64,000 nt of DNA from NCBI RefSeq assembly GCF_025370935.1, contig NC_133482.1, forward strand, positions 15,069,431-15,133,430, written 5' to 3'. The stretch comes from Choristoneura fumiferana (lineage: Eukaryota > Arthropoda > Insecta > Lepidoptera > Tortricidae). The position numbers were made by a program, and so were the translations under genes. The first letter of the stretch is position 1; every line of letters begins with the position of its first letter. The notes under the pieces were generated by a model. That model did not search any database. It saw nothing but the letters and a program-made list of their open reading frames with translations, and was not told where the DNA came from. Positions 54,479-64,000 of the stretch are shown here, in pieces.

Positions 54479-54997
54479 AAGTCGTATTTTAGTCAAACGA
54501 AGTTCAACTGACATAAATATGCTAATGTCACTTTGTGAAATAATGTTGCCATGTTAATTGAAATAGGCGTTAGTTTTCGTTCAATCACGAATGAGTAGTC
54601 AATCGTGTATCAGCACCCTTTTGGTACGAAAAACCCCATTGAACAGATCCAAAGACGCATTGTTTACAAGTATTTATCATAAAATTTAAAAATGTATGGT
54701 AATTAAACATTATGAATAAAACTTGAAATAAATCAGACTAAAAAAACTGTTTCTTTGGGATGGAAGGACTGAACACTGGCAATATGGACAGAAGATAAAA
54801 AAAATTGACGTGATTTTTAAAACATTCAGCTTAAAAAAACCATTAATTCATTTTGTCACAGCACTATTTTTGTTTCATCAAAACCTGACAACCCAGTAAA
54901 CGTCAGGCAACTTCGTTTGATTAAAGATTTGACTTTAGTATGATGGTGGGTGACACTCTTTCTCGGCCCGGATAATACAGACATGGACATACCTACC
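54479..54997. other. Non-coding DNA, upstream flank of homeobox exon 1 (copy B)
   Basis: Counterpart of 27374-27893, no coding support. Confidence 0.4.
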
Positions 54998-55062
54998 GTG
55001 TTTTTCATGTACACGCCCATAGAAGCACATGTCAGTTTCTATGGGCGTGTACACAAAAACAC
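54998..55062 (+). repeat. Hairpin upstream of exon 1 acceptor (copy B)
   Basis: Same ~26-base arms as 27894-27958, ending 47 bases before the acceptor at 55109. The few differences from copy A lie in or near the loop. Confidence 0.7.
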
Positions 55063-55109
55063 CCATGATGATGATGACTTGAAACTTGATCGACTTAACC
55101 CTTCCGCAG

Positions 55110-55302
55110 CGCGAGACCGTTTCCCGTCCACATCGTCGACGGACGAGAACGAGAGCGGGCCGGACTGGGACACGGAGCTGCCGCCGCCACCCCCGCGCCC
55201 CGCGTTCATCCACCACCCCCCGCCCCCGCAGAGCATCGTCATCGGCGCCGTGCGCAAGCGCCGCGGCAACCTGCCCAAGCACTCTGTCAAGATACTCAAG
55301 AG
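55110..55302 (+). CDS. achi/vis: Homeobox gene copy B, exon 1 (homeodomain start), in frame
   Basis: The acceptor cttccgcag ends at 55109; the donor ag|gtgagt starts at 55303. 193 bases, one fewer than copy A because the C-run at 55216-55221 is six long. It codes continuously from the acidic Ser/Thr segment through HHPPPPQSIVIG into RKRRGNLPKHSVKILK. Confidence 0.9.
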
Positions 55303-58300
55303 GTGAGTCTATCATCATATCAGCCCTAGGACGTCCACTGTTGGCCTCCCCCATATGATAGACCTCCAGTTGCTTCGGTTGGAAGCAGCCTGTATCCGCC
55401 ACCACTGCCCATTGCCACTTCAATGAGCCGATGAGCCGGTGAGTCGCTCAATATTTTCTCGTCGAATGAACAAGAATGAGTGAGTCGGGTCCCGTTGGCC
55501 TTACTTGCATTTAGCCTTGGCGAGCAGAGCACCTTAGTTGTATTTTGTCCGGGTAGCAAAATGCCTTGGTCTGTAAAACGCCCTCATTGCTATAATACAA
55601 GACATAGTATAGACGTAATGACTTGGCTGTAAAACGACTTAATGTCAATGTTTTAGTAGGTAAATGGTCTGGTTTGGTCTTGTAAATCTATTTAATACAA
55701 TCAAGACCTTACACAATTATCTGTAAGTTTTAAAGATTTAAATAAAACGTTGGCTGACTTGAAACCTCTTTAGTCTGAAATGACGTACCTACTAACTTTT
55801 TAAAACTAAAGTCATAACTCCCTAGGGGAGGAAAACTATACGTAAATCCATAATTCCCACGGGAACAATTGAGGCCATTGCCTTTTAGTATATAGCCATG
55901 GAATAACGTCATTGACGAGCAAGTGCGATGAAAATATAATTTTGCAGTTGACCCGTCGCGCGACCAATGACCTTTTTTGGGTAATTTTTGGATAAGTATA
56001 CCCTATGTTAAAGGGTGATCGAAACTAGCAACAATAATTGACAAATCACGAGTAGTTGTTACGCTCCACTGCACTGTATCGCGCGGGGCATCCGACTAGA
56101 GTTGTGGATAACGCTCATTTCGAGGCTTAAAGACTCTAACCCTTAAGACTCCCGAGTCTTAAAGACTCAACTATATTTGAGGATTAAATTGACTTTATGC
56201 GTATGCATGCAAGAAACCGTCTTTTCGGCCTTTGAGTGGTTAAACCTCGAGTCTTTGGGGTTCCAGTCTTTAAGCCTCGAAATAAGCGTTTTTCATAACA
56301 CTACATCCGACGGGTTATTTAAAAATGTCAACTACTCTATTAACATTTTCATCATTATCATCAGCCGGAAGACTTATACTGTTGAACACTGACCTTCCAA
56401 CTTTCTTCAGAACGCCACAATGAATTTTAAAACTTATTTCCATTTGTTCAAGGTGGCTCTACGATCACCGATACAATGCATATCCTAGTGACGCGGAGAA
56501 GCTGGCCCTGAGCCAAGAAGCGAACTTGACTGTTCTACAGGTAATAGTTTATTGCCGCAATTAAAATCTACTTTCAATATCACCAGCGCTCAACATCTGT
56601 GGACTTTTAGCATAACCCTTTACCAGCCATAGTCTATGTAGTGACCACATAAAATGTACACATAATAATATATTCGATTACAATATGGTACAAAATCAAT
56701 TGAAGACATTACAAAATATTATTCCATTTTAAATTAATTTTTAATTAATTATACTCTATTTTGTTCCAACATGATTCAAATGACACATAATGATTATGTA
56801 ACTTTGTGAGGCGGTATTTTTTTTGTTTCCAACAGAGTTACAATGCTTGAATAAATTAAATCACATTAAAACTGCCGATTGTTCGAATATTTGAACTCAA
56901 ATTTGCTAACAAATTGTTAAGTTATTGCATAGGCACTTAGTTTCTTTAATGAACGCCTTTACAATGTTGTTTCAATAGGCCGCAATGGCTAGAGGTGAGG
57001 GTTATCAGTTAAAATAAAAACGGTAAAATAAAAAAACGTATTATTAATTTGCATGATTCAATTGTTCGTCAGAGTCGGAAAGTGACACTCCAGGTGTTGG
57101 ATAAATTATATTTTAAAATTCAATACGACTTTCAGTTCAATAGCGTCACGTTTAAACCAACTAATAATGCTATTGCCACTTTTAGGACTAGGTACGAGTA
57201 CATGCAAGAGTATCGATAGTTTCCGTAACAGTAGGAGGGACTCTAGTTACGTCAGTGTGGCATCATGTTAGAAAAAATAGAATATAAAAATTGTTTTCTT
57301 TTTTAGGTAAACAGTATAATGCAATGGTTCATTTTGGTGGCATGTCTAAAGCGGGACCTGGAAAAGGATTAAGTAAATAAAAGCTTGTGTGACTTAGATC
57401 TGAAGTAGATCTAAAACACACAAGCTTTTATTTAACGTGCAATGTTGGAACGTACCTTTACTCAGCAGCACAAAATTTGGCCCTACTATCTACATACAAA
57501 ATTACCTATTTCTTCATACATTTGAGGGCCAGATTTGCCGCTCAGTATATTTTGTATGTACGGTGTCTTCAAATGTTTCAAGATAATCAGATTGACCTGA
57601 AATTTGGGAAGGGTATGATTAAAGCAAAAATTTTGTAGGTATAATTTTTTTTTTATAAAAACTCGTATGCACACTCAAGACCAACACTTTATTTGGCAAA
57701 CGACTTTTTTTTGGGGACACTTGACACCAATTGACCTAGTCCCAAACTAAGCAAAGCTTGTACTATGGATACTAGGCAACGGATAAACATACTTATATAG
57801 ATAAATACATACTTAAATACATAATAAAAATCCAAGACCCGAGAACAAACATTCGTATTATTCATACAAATATCTGCCCCGGCCGGGAATCGAACCCGGG
57901 CCCTCAAGCTTCGTAGTCAGGTTCTCTAACCACTCGGCCATCCGGTCGCTTGACTCGACACTTCCACTCAGACTTCTTCTATTCAAAGCACTTTCACATA
58001 TTTTCTTACACCGAAAAGCTCTATGAAACCAGTTGTATACAACTTACGAAGTTATTGGTGCAAGCTTCGGATCGAGCTTCAATGCAAGCCTTTGTATCCC
58101 TGTCTTTCATGTAAGCTCTTAGAAAGTCCCCGAGGAAACTGGGGGCTAGCGAAATATTGCAATGTAGCATTATACGGCTTTCAGATGACCTTAGACACGA
58201 AGTATTTATGACAGGAGGTGAAAACTTCCCCTCTTGATTAATAAATACGATTCGATTGACACGAAAAAACTCTTAGGTTGTACCTAATGCATATGTTTAT

Positions 58301-61300
58301 TATTAATAATAATCCTGTAAACTATACTCATTGACTGATCGAATGATAGGAAACACCAAATGTTACAGCTAAAATATGTAATGTAATGTTATATCTAAAA
58401 TTAACAAGACATTCGTCCCCCTTTAGAGCTGCCGCCTACTCTATAATAATATAAACGTAGAGGTAGTTTAGCAATTATACTTAAATAATCAAGTTAAAAT
58501 ATTAAGTTTCACATTATTTCTAGACAATAACCCATTTGTAACATCATAACTGTCAAGAAACGCATCATAATCGATATTAACATGTTCATCCAGTAAGTGT
58601 GGTGTGCTCTTTTCGTAAAAATGGCAGCACTACTTTGCGTAAAGATAAGCTAACACCTTTTGACCGCCGTAGTCTGATATATAAGACACCCAATGTCCAG
58701 CCACTATCGCCGTAGTCTTATAATTAAGACAAAATGTCATATAGTTTCGGTGTAGATGGCGACACGGGCACGTACGAATGAAAACGTATTGGTGGTTAAA
58801 AGGTTAAAGCATCTCCTGTTATAGCTACTTTGTGACTCTAGCTGTACGGGGGAAACGTACGAGTACGTTGATTGGGAATAATTCGGAAGATGTTATGGCG
58901 GTGTCGGTTGGTAGACTAGAAGCTAGATGCACAGGGCATTGAGTATTTGAATCGAGTTTCTTTGTGTGAATGTTATTTATACTAGTGAATAGAAAATTAC
59001 GGCCACTTATATTTCAATAACCTTACCAACAAAAAGTTGGAAAACCCCCGACTTTTCACTTCGAAGTTCAATATCTCAAAAACGGCTGAACCGATTTTGA
59101 TAAAGCATGTCTAAGAATCATCGCTAAAAAACCTGCTATCAAATAAAAAACCGCATTCAAATCGGTCCACCCGTTTAAGAACTACGATGCCACAGACAGA
59201 CAGACAGACACACACACAGACATACAGACACACATAGCGGTCAAACTTATAACAGCCCTCTTTTTGCGTCGGGGGTTAAAAATACGTTTGCATCTTTAAT
59301 TCTGTCACACATAATATAGCAAGAACTTTGAACCAAGAGCCCGCGACGGCCAGATATTCGTTATTTTATAGAAGCTGTTTTATTTATGATCCTAAAACAG
59401 GTAATAATGATACCCAACTGTGAAATTTGGGTAGCGTTGGCTTTGGCAGGTAAAGGTAGTAAATATGTATGTTTTAATGTTTTTATGTATAAAAATAATG
59501 AGGGCTATCGTTTTTTGTCTCACTAGATGGCGCACTGTTGCGTGAGGTTTTTAAGTAGGTATGCTTTTGAAAGACTGTTATTACGGGCGTGAAAACAAAG
59601 TTTAGATTAAAATCATTTTAATAACACCTAAAACCGTACCATATAAATATCGAGCATGCCACAGTGTTGCATAGTCCCTGTTTTGTTCGGAAAAAAGGGA
59701 GGACAAAGGTTTCCGAAACGCAAAACTGTCTCAAAACACAGACAGTCATGCCCGGAACGCATATTTTGCCATAATTCATTTCAGATATTGCAAAATATTC
59801 ACAAAATTATTCTAATTATAAATAAACCCGCGTAGCTCACCCAAAAACTATGAGATTTGACATTTCGGAGACCTCACGCTACACTAGCGCCTCTAGCGGC
59901 GAATTCATTCGCGATAGCCCTCATTACATTAGCCTTTTAACGGCCAAAATAAAACTGGGAGTATTTTAGTGGTGTATGTTATTTATTAAACTAAAAGTAA
60001 CAAAATTAAACATTTATGAGGAGAAATTTATCATTTTTAAGAGGTGTGCTCAGATGGGTACAATGGCTCCTGCTGCCTGGCTGGATGGCTGATCTGCATC
60101 AGGCGTGAGATTTTGCAAAGCAAGGTCGTTCGAATCAATCATTATTCGCAATTAAATCAATAAAGCCATAGACAAATCGTCTTACACCGCTTTTAAGCAG
60201 CTGTACACAAGCGGGTACAGAGGGCGTTAATAGGTTAGAGGTCTAATATCTTATTGTATACCCTCAGGTGTGCAACTGGTTCATAAACGCGCGTCGGCGC
60301 ATTCTCCCCGAGATGATTCGCCGCGAGGGCCACGACCCGCTCCACTACACGATCTCGCGGCGCGGCCGCAAGCAGAGCGCGGGCATGATGGCGCCCGGCG
60401 TCATGGGCGCCATGGGGCCCATGACCATGAGCGCCATGGGTCCGATGACCATGGGCACCATGGGCGGGGTGCCGCTCGCGTCTACGTCCGGAGTTGTCGT
60501 ATGGGATGGGATTGGGATTGATGTGAGTTGATTTTTCAATATTTCAAGCAGCTACCTTCAACCCAGCCTATATACGTCCCACTGCTGGGCACAGGCCTCC
60601 TCTCAGAACAAGAGGGCTTGGGCCATAGTTCCCACGCGGGCCCAGTGCGGATTGGGAACTTCACACGCACCATTGAATTGCTTCGCAGGTTTGTGCAGGT
60701 TTCCTCACGATGTTTTCCTTCACCGCAAAGCTCGTGGTAAATTTCAAATGTAATTCCGCACATGAATTTCGAAAAACTCAGAGGTGCGAGCCGGGGTTTG
60801 AGACCAGACCTTAACCTTGAACGGACCTCACGTTACTAACGCCATCTAGCAACGTTTCGTCTGTCAATTAGCCCTCATTGTATTATGATATAGGGTTGGA
60901 TGCAAGCAAATATTGCCTGATGTGATTATAACTTGATGCCAAATATATGTGACCTGACCTGACGACCTGACGACCTGAAGTTGTTAATCGTTTCTTGTCA
61001 TAAAACAATAATGTCGATAAGATGTATCTGTCCACTTGAAAGTTAGACTTTAGCCACATTCGTTTAAAAGTTGATAGACCATCTAGGCTAATCGTACAAG
61101 TAGCAACACCAGAGGCTTGCTGATGTGCTGCAAGCCTTGAGTGTCTTTTATAGATTATTTCGTGTCCAGTCGAGGAAACTGAATCACGTGCCAGGGTCTC
61201 TGCCAAAGAAATCATAGCGAATTTAATTATGGGAAGGTTCCACCCTGGTACAGTCACCAGCATTAATATCTGCAACAGCGGAGCGTGCAAAAATATCTGA

Positions 61301-63481
61301 CACGTCCTTCCGGCCCTAGAAATAGAGTCGTATCAGATATCTATGCACGCTTGTTGTGTCACATATTGGTGCTGGTGACTGTACGTATTGAGTTTCTTCT
61401 CCACGCTGAAAACTGCACTTTGACAATCAAATTTCTTTGCTCATTAAAATTATTTTTGTTTCTTTTAATCAGCCTCATTGTTTTTTCCGATGTAGAAACT
61501 GCGAGAAAATGGTGAAACAAAAAGTCTTTTCTCTGATCCGAGATGCTTCACTATTCTCAGACGAACACACAGCACAACCGCAGCCACGTGTACGGCGACA
61601 GTTTGCTCGTGTACCGAAGCGACGGCGACGAGCTGGTCGAAGAGGGATACTCCAGCATCAGCGAGGAGGAGGTCAAGTACGACCCCTCGGTCTGGCAGTC
61701 TGTCATCAGCTGCGGGCCCGACGACAGGCTGCACAATGACGCTAGGAGGTGAGTGTCAAGAGTTGTACCCTGATATTACTCCCAAAATAGGGATCATCAT
61801 CATCATCATCCCAGCCTATATACGTCCCACTGCTGGGCACAGGCCTCCTCTCTGAACAAGAGGGCTTGGGCCATAGTTCCCACGCGGGCCCAGTGCGGAT
61901 TGGGAACTTCACACGTACCATTGAATTGCTTCGCAGGTTTGTGCAGGTTTCCTCACGATGTTTTCCTTCACCGCGAAGCTCGTGGAAAATTTCAAATGTA
62001 ATTCCGTCAAACCACTAGGCCACCACGGCTTACAAAATAGGGATACCATTTTGAAATTAACTTTGTTAACAATTAACATTAACATTATGACTCTACATTT
62101 TGACATTATGCTAATTGATTTATAATACCATTAACTTCATGATTATAATTATTGTGTGCCCTTGCAGAGCGTCATGGACTAAGTAATAATAATACCTAAT
62201 GTAATACCTTTTACAAATATGTACTACATGACTTTACAATGAAATAAAAAAAAATCTTAATCGCTAGGTTTCGATGAAATTTGGCACACTTGTTTTTAGT
62301 GCAAGATCAATAAAGGCCACGGTACAATTTTTAGGAATTCTCTCAGGGTTTTTTTTGTTGTTTTGTTTTTGTTACAACCGACACAGAATCAAAACATTAA
62401 CACGTTATTACATATTCTCGTTAAAAGGGCTGTACCTACGGATTTGGATGAAATTTGGCATAGTGTAGATTGCTGGTCATCTGGAATAACACAAAGGCTA
62501 CTTTTTATCCCCATATTTCTACGGGATCGAATTAGAATCCCAAAATTTGAACCGTTACGATTAGAGGCATATAATTTGAACGCGGTTGCTTTTTTGCGCT
62601 GGTTAGCGAAATCCACAGTGTTGGGAATTTTCATGTTTTTAGGGTTCCGTACGTCAAAAGGAAAAAACTGAACCCTTATAGGATTACTAATCCGTCTGTC
62701 TGTCTGTCTATCTGTCAATACCCTTTTTCTCAGGAACCGGTGGTTCCAAGCTGAAATTCATATTAAATACTCAGGTCTACTGTCCCTTGGAGCTATGAAA
62801 AAATCAAACTTCTAAGCCAACGCAATTAAAAGATACAGCCGTTTATGCTGCAAATTTTCAACACTCGCAAGGGAATCAAAACCTATTGTATCTTGAAATT
62901 TGGTACAAAGCAACGTCTTATAGCACAGATAAAGGAAAAACTGCGAAGAGCGTAAATTTTTAGTTACATCATATAATAAAAATATAATTTGTACGGAACC
63001 CTCAGTGCGCGAGTCCGACTCGCCCTTGGCCGGTATTTTTTTTTTTTTTTTGAAATTACGGAATTTTCATATATTCAACTGCTAAACCGAATGGCTTACG
63101 CATGCGAAGCCTCGCGCAAATACACGTAGTAGTAATTTAATAAGTTATTTGATTCTATTCGATGTTTTTAATCCAATTTGATCTACCTATTTAATTTAAT
63201 TCGATTTGATTTGTAATTTAATTTGTGAATTTAATTCAATTTATTTGTAAATTGAATTCAATTTCAGTTATTATAATTTAATTTAATACAGCACGGGCGC
63301 AGTGGTGACAGTATCGACCTCTGAAGAGATCGACGTGGTGGACTCTTCGGGCGTGGACGGCGGCGGCTGGCACCCCCAGCTGGCGCATCTGCCGCAGCTG
63401 CCGCACCCGCTGCGCCGCGTCCAGGTCAGTCCACCGCCGCCGGTCGCCGTCGAGCTCGAAGTTGCCACCACTGACATGTGA
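55110..63481 (+). CDS. achi/vis: TGIF-type TALE homeobox gene (achintya/vismay-like), copy B, five exons, intact frame
   Basis: Exons 55110-55302, 56453-56540, 60268-60522, 61561-61748 and 63292-63481 join in phase with GT/AG borders and end at TGA 63479-63481. The C-run before the homeodomain has six C, so the acidic segment, Pro run and homeodomain are in one frame. The homeodomain is RKRRGNLPKHSVKILK, the YNAYPSDAEK loop and WFINARRR, split by two introns. The domain layout is as in copy A. Lengths of exons 2-5 equal those of copy A exactly. As in copy A, the exon with the start codon is not found; it would lie upstream, possibly in or before the gap. This is the better model for the protein: a nuclear transcription factor of the TGIF family. 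Confidence 0.9.
55410..56452. other. Intron 1, copy B, remainder
   Basis: Starts after an RTE-tail fragment (55315-55400) and matches 29392-30205 of copy A. Apart from the hAT-type MITE, no element or exon is seen. Confidence 0.5.
56097..56303. mobile_element. hAT-type MITE present only in copy B, intron 1
   Basis: 207 bp between two copies of catccgac (56089-56096 and 56304-56311). Copy A has that octamer once, at 30057-30064, without an insert. The ends are inverted: tagagttgtggataacgc and gcgtttttcataacacta. The interior is made of 'gactc' and 'gagtctt' words that also pair. An 8-bp duplication with TAG-type ends points to hAT. Confidence 0.92.
56453..56540 (+). CDS. achi/vis: Homeobox gene copy B, exon 2
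   Basis: 88 bases between ttcaag and gtaatag; same 29 residues as copy A exon 2, with the AYP loop of TALE homeodomains. Confidence 0.9.
57374..57434 (+). repeat. 61-nt near-perfect intronic hairpin (copy B)
   Basis: Same stem as 31107-31167; the only visible change (g to a) is next to the loop, so the pairing is kept. Confidence 0.6.
57684..57949 (-). mobile_element. tRNA-derived SINE with intact boxes (copy B)
   Basis: On the minus strand: cgaccggatggccgagtgg, then 'tagagaacctgactacgaag' and box B 'cgggttcgattcccgg', followed by an AT-rich body. The tRNA-like head is the best preserved in the window, but the anticodon arm does not restore a tRNA and the SINE body follows. Confidence 0.85.
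59041..59278 (+). repeat. Lepidopteran repeat with 'cccccgac' ends (copy B)
   Basis: Counterpart of 33175-33418; the CAGA run is shorter. Confidence 0.65.
59497..59925. mobile_element. ~430-bp MITE ('aatgagggctatcg' ends), copy B intron 2
   Basis: Same inverted ends as 28789-29215 but inserted in a different intron. Copy A has the empty site near 33590-33605. TA or TTA at the edges may be the target duplication; the exact length is ambiguous because the site itself is AT-rich. Confidence 0.88.
60268..60522 (+). CDS. achi/vis: Homeobox gene copy B, exon 3
   Basis: 255 bases after ataccctcag, ending gat|gtgagt. Same protein as copy A exon 3; a silent change (ggc to ggt) lies in the Met/Gly repeat near 60440. 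Confidence 0.9.
60562..60800 (-). mobile_element. tRNA-derived SINE, head deleted (copy B intron 3)
   Basis: Counterpart of 34251-34546. A deletion joins 'gagccggggtttgag' to the interior of the neighbouring MITE, removing box A. Confidence 0.8.
60801..61560. other. Intron 3 remainder, copy B
   Basis: Right part of the ~100-bp MITE (60803-60880) and the palindromic MITE 61249-61383; otherwise as copy A. Confidence 0.5.
61249..61383. mobile_element. Palindromic MITE, TA-bounded (copy B)
   Basis: Counterpart of 35037-35171, with both inverted ends intact. Confidence 0.7.
61561..61748 (+). CDS. achi/vis: Homeobox gene copy B, exon 4
   Basis: 188 bases after attctcag, ending ag|gtgagt. The protein matches copy A exon 4; a silent-site or nearby change (cgc to cga in an Arg codon at about 61616) is visible. 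Four extra A/G bases occur in the intron just upstream. Confidence 0.85.
61793..62030 (-). mobile_element. tRNA-derived SINE, box B deleted (copy B intron 4)
   Basis: Counterpart of 35579-35890 lacking about 80 bases between 'atgtaattccg' and 'tcaaaccactaggcc'. Confidence 0.8.
62031..62639. other. Intron 4, copy B, diverged repeat DNA
   Basis: Counterpart of 35891-36497 with Lep1-like words from about 62265. No exon. Confidence 0.5.
62640..63051 (+). repeat. Lepidopteran 'agggttccgtac' repeat (copy B)
   Basis: Counterpart of 36498-36904 with the same (GTCT)n run and 'cgagtccgactcgcccttgg' end. Confidence 0.7.
63292..63481 (+). CDS. achi/vis: Homeobox gene copy B, exon 5 (C-terminus)
   Basis: 190 bases after taatacag, to TGA. 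Same C-terminal protein as copy A; third-base changes (tcc to tct, ggt to ggc, ccg to cca) are the only differences noticed. Confidence 0.85.
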
Positions 63482-64000
63482 TCACAGCTGTCGTAGGCTA
63501 ACGATACCAGGACCCTTTCTGTTTAGGACCGCGATGAGATGGCCACAATTTAAAAGAAATTCTTGAGATGACAGCTTCTTTAAATTACAGTTTCATGAAA
63601 TGACCGCTTCTTGAAATGGCTAATGGGACACTTGACACCAATTGACCTAGTCCCAAACTAAGCAAAGCTTGATTGACTAATTGGTTTCCATCAGGTGACT
63701 CACTTGCTCGTTTGCCCCTATCATATAAAAAAAACACTTCTTTAGATGGTCATCTATATTTGATCAAACAATAGCGTAAATTAATAACTGAATTCGGGCC
63801 TGGTGCATCTAAATGTACCAGAAAAAGCCAATTTGTACATAAATGGTCGTTTCTAAAAATGGTGTTTAAGAAGTGGTCATTTCAATAAGCTGTCATTTTA
63901 AGAATCAGTTGTTGCAAGAAGTGGTCATTTCTCATTGTGGTCACGGAAGGGTCACAACGACTGGCTGAGAGCCTGAGAAACGTTTGGCTATGTTTAAAGA
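63482..64000 (+). other. Presumed 3' UTR and SINE-core fragment, copy B
   Basis: Matches 37346-37863, including the SINE-core fragment at about 63626-63735. It still matches at the window end. Confidence 0.45.

Larger units (their letters stand above)
56541..59040. other. Intron 2, first part, copy B
   Basis: Matches 30294-33174 of copy A without the LINE tail. Contains the hairpin, the small MITE near 57463-57549 and the SINE 57684-57949. No exon. Confidence 0.5.
51219..64000 (+). repeat. Large duplicated unit, copy B (12.8 kb, continues past window)
   Basis: Colinear with 24092-37863. It lacks the 1.07-kb TIR insertion of intron 1, the LINE tail of intron 2 and parts of two SINEs. It gains a 207-bp hAT-type MITE (56097-56303), the ~430-bp MITE in intron 2 (59497-59925) and 47 bases near 59284. 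The last base of the window matches 37863 in copy A with no sign of divergence, so the unit extends further. Confidence 0.95.

Noticed and set aside
57880..57949. tRNA-like sequence on the minus strand with good box A and box B
   Set aside because: It continues into a SINE body found elsewhere, has no sound cloverleaf and sits in a repeat; it is a tRNA-derived SINE head.

Overview
The window looks like nuclear DNA of a moth or butterfly (Lepidoptera). Three things point there: an intron-split TALE homeobox gene of the TGIF / achintya-vismay type, tRNA-derived SINEs and long interspersed repeats of kinds I know from lepidopteran genomes, and a very high load of foldback MITEs. Only one host gene is recognisable, and it is present twice. 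The rest is transposable elements in layers and unannotatable AT-rich DNA.

Layout. 1-7.3 kb: MITEs (several with clear target-site duplications), a 15-bp minisatellite and repeat fragments. 7.9-12.7 kb: a nearly full-length non-LTR retrotransposon with ORF1 and ORF2, followed by two 5'-truncated LINE tails. 13.3-24 kb: no gene, but SINEs, foldback elements and a strongly nested palindromic complex at 19.4-20.7 kb. 24.1-37.9 kb: copy A of a large duplicated unit carrying five exons of the homeobox gene on the + strand. 37.9-41.5 kb: intergenic, MITEs. 41.6-47.7 kb: a complete BEL/Pao LTR retrotransposon on the - strand with near-identical LTRs and a 5-bp target duplication. 47.8-51.1 kb: SINE, foldback and a decayed RTE-like LINE. 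51119-51218: a 100-N assembly gap. 51.2-64.0 kb: copy B of the same unit, colinear with copy A and still running at the window edge.

The homeobox gene encodes a TGIF-class transcription factor. Exon 1 carries the basic start of the homeodomain, exon 2 the middle with the three-residue loop extension, exon 3 the recognition helix (WFINARRR) and a Met/Gly repeat tail, exon 4 an acidic segment, and exon 5 the C-terminus with its stop. No start-codon exon is seen for either copy. Copy B reads in frame throughout. Copy A has one extra C in a C-run just before the homeodomain, which breaks the frame.

Copies A and B differ by several recent-looking insertions (LINE tail, hAT-type MITE, a ~430-bp MITE sitting in different introns, a 1.07-kb TIR element) and by small deletions. 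Copy B starts right after the 100-N gap, so the simplest reading is two haplotypes laid end to end by the assembler. A real tandem duplication, like achi/vis in Drosophila, cannot be excluded from sequence alone.
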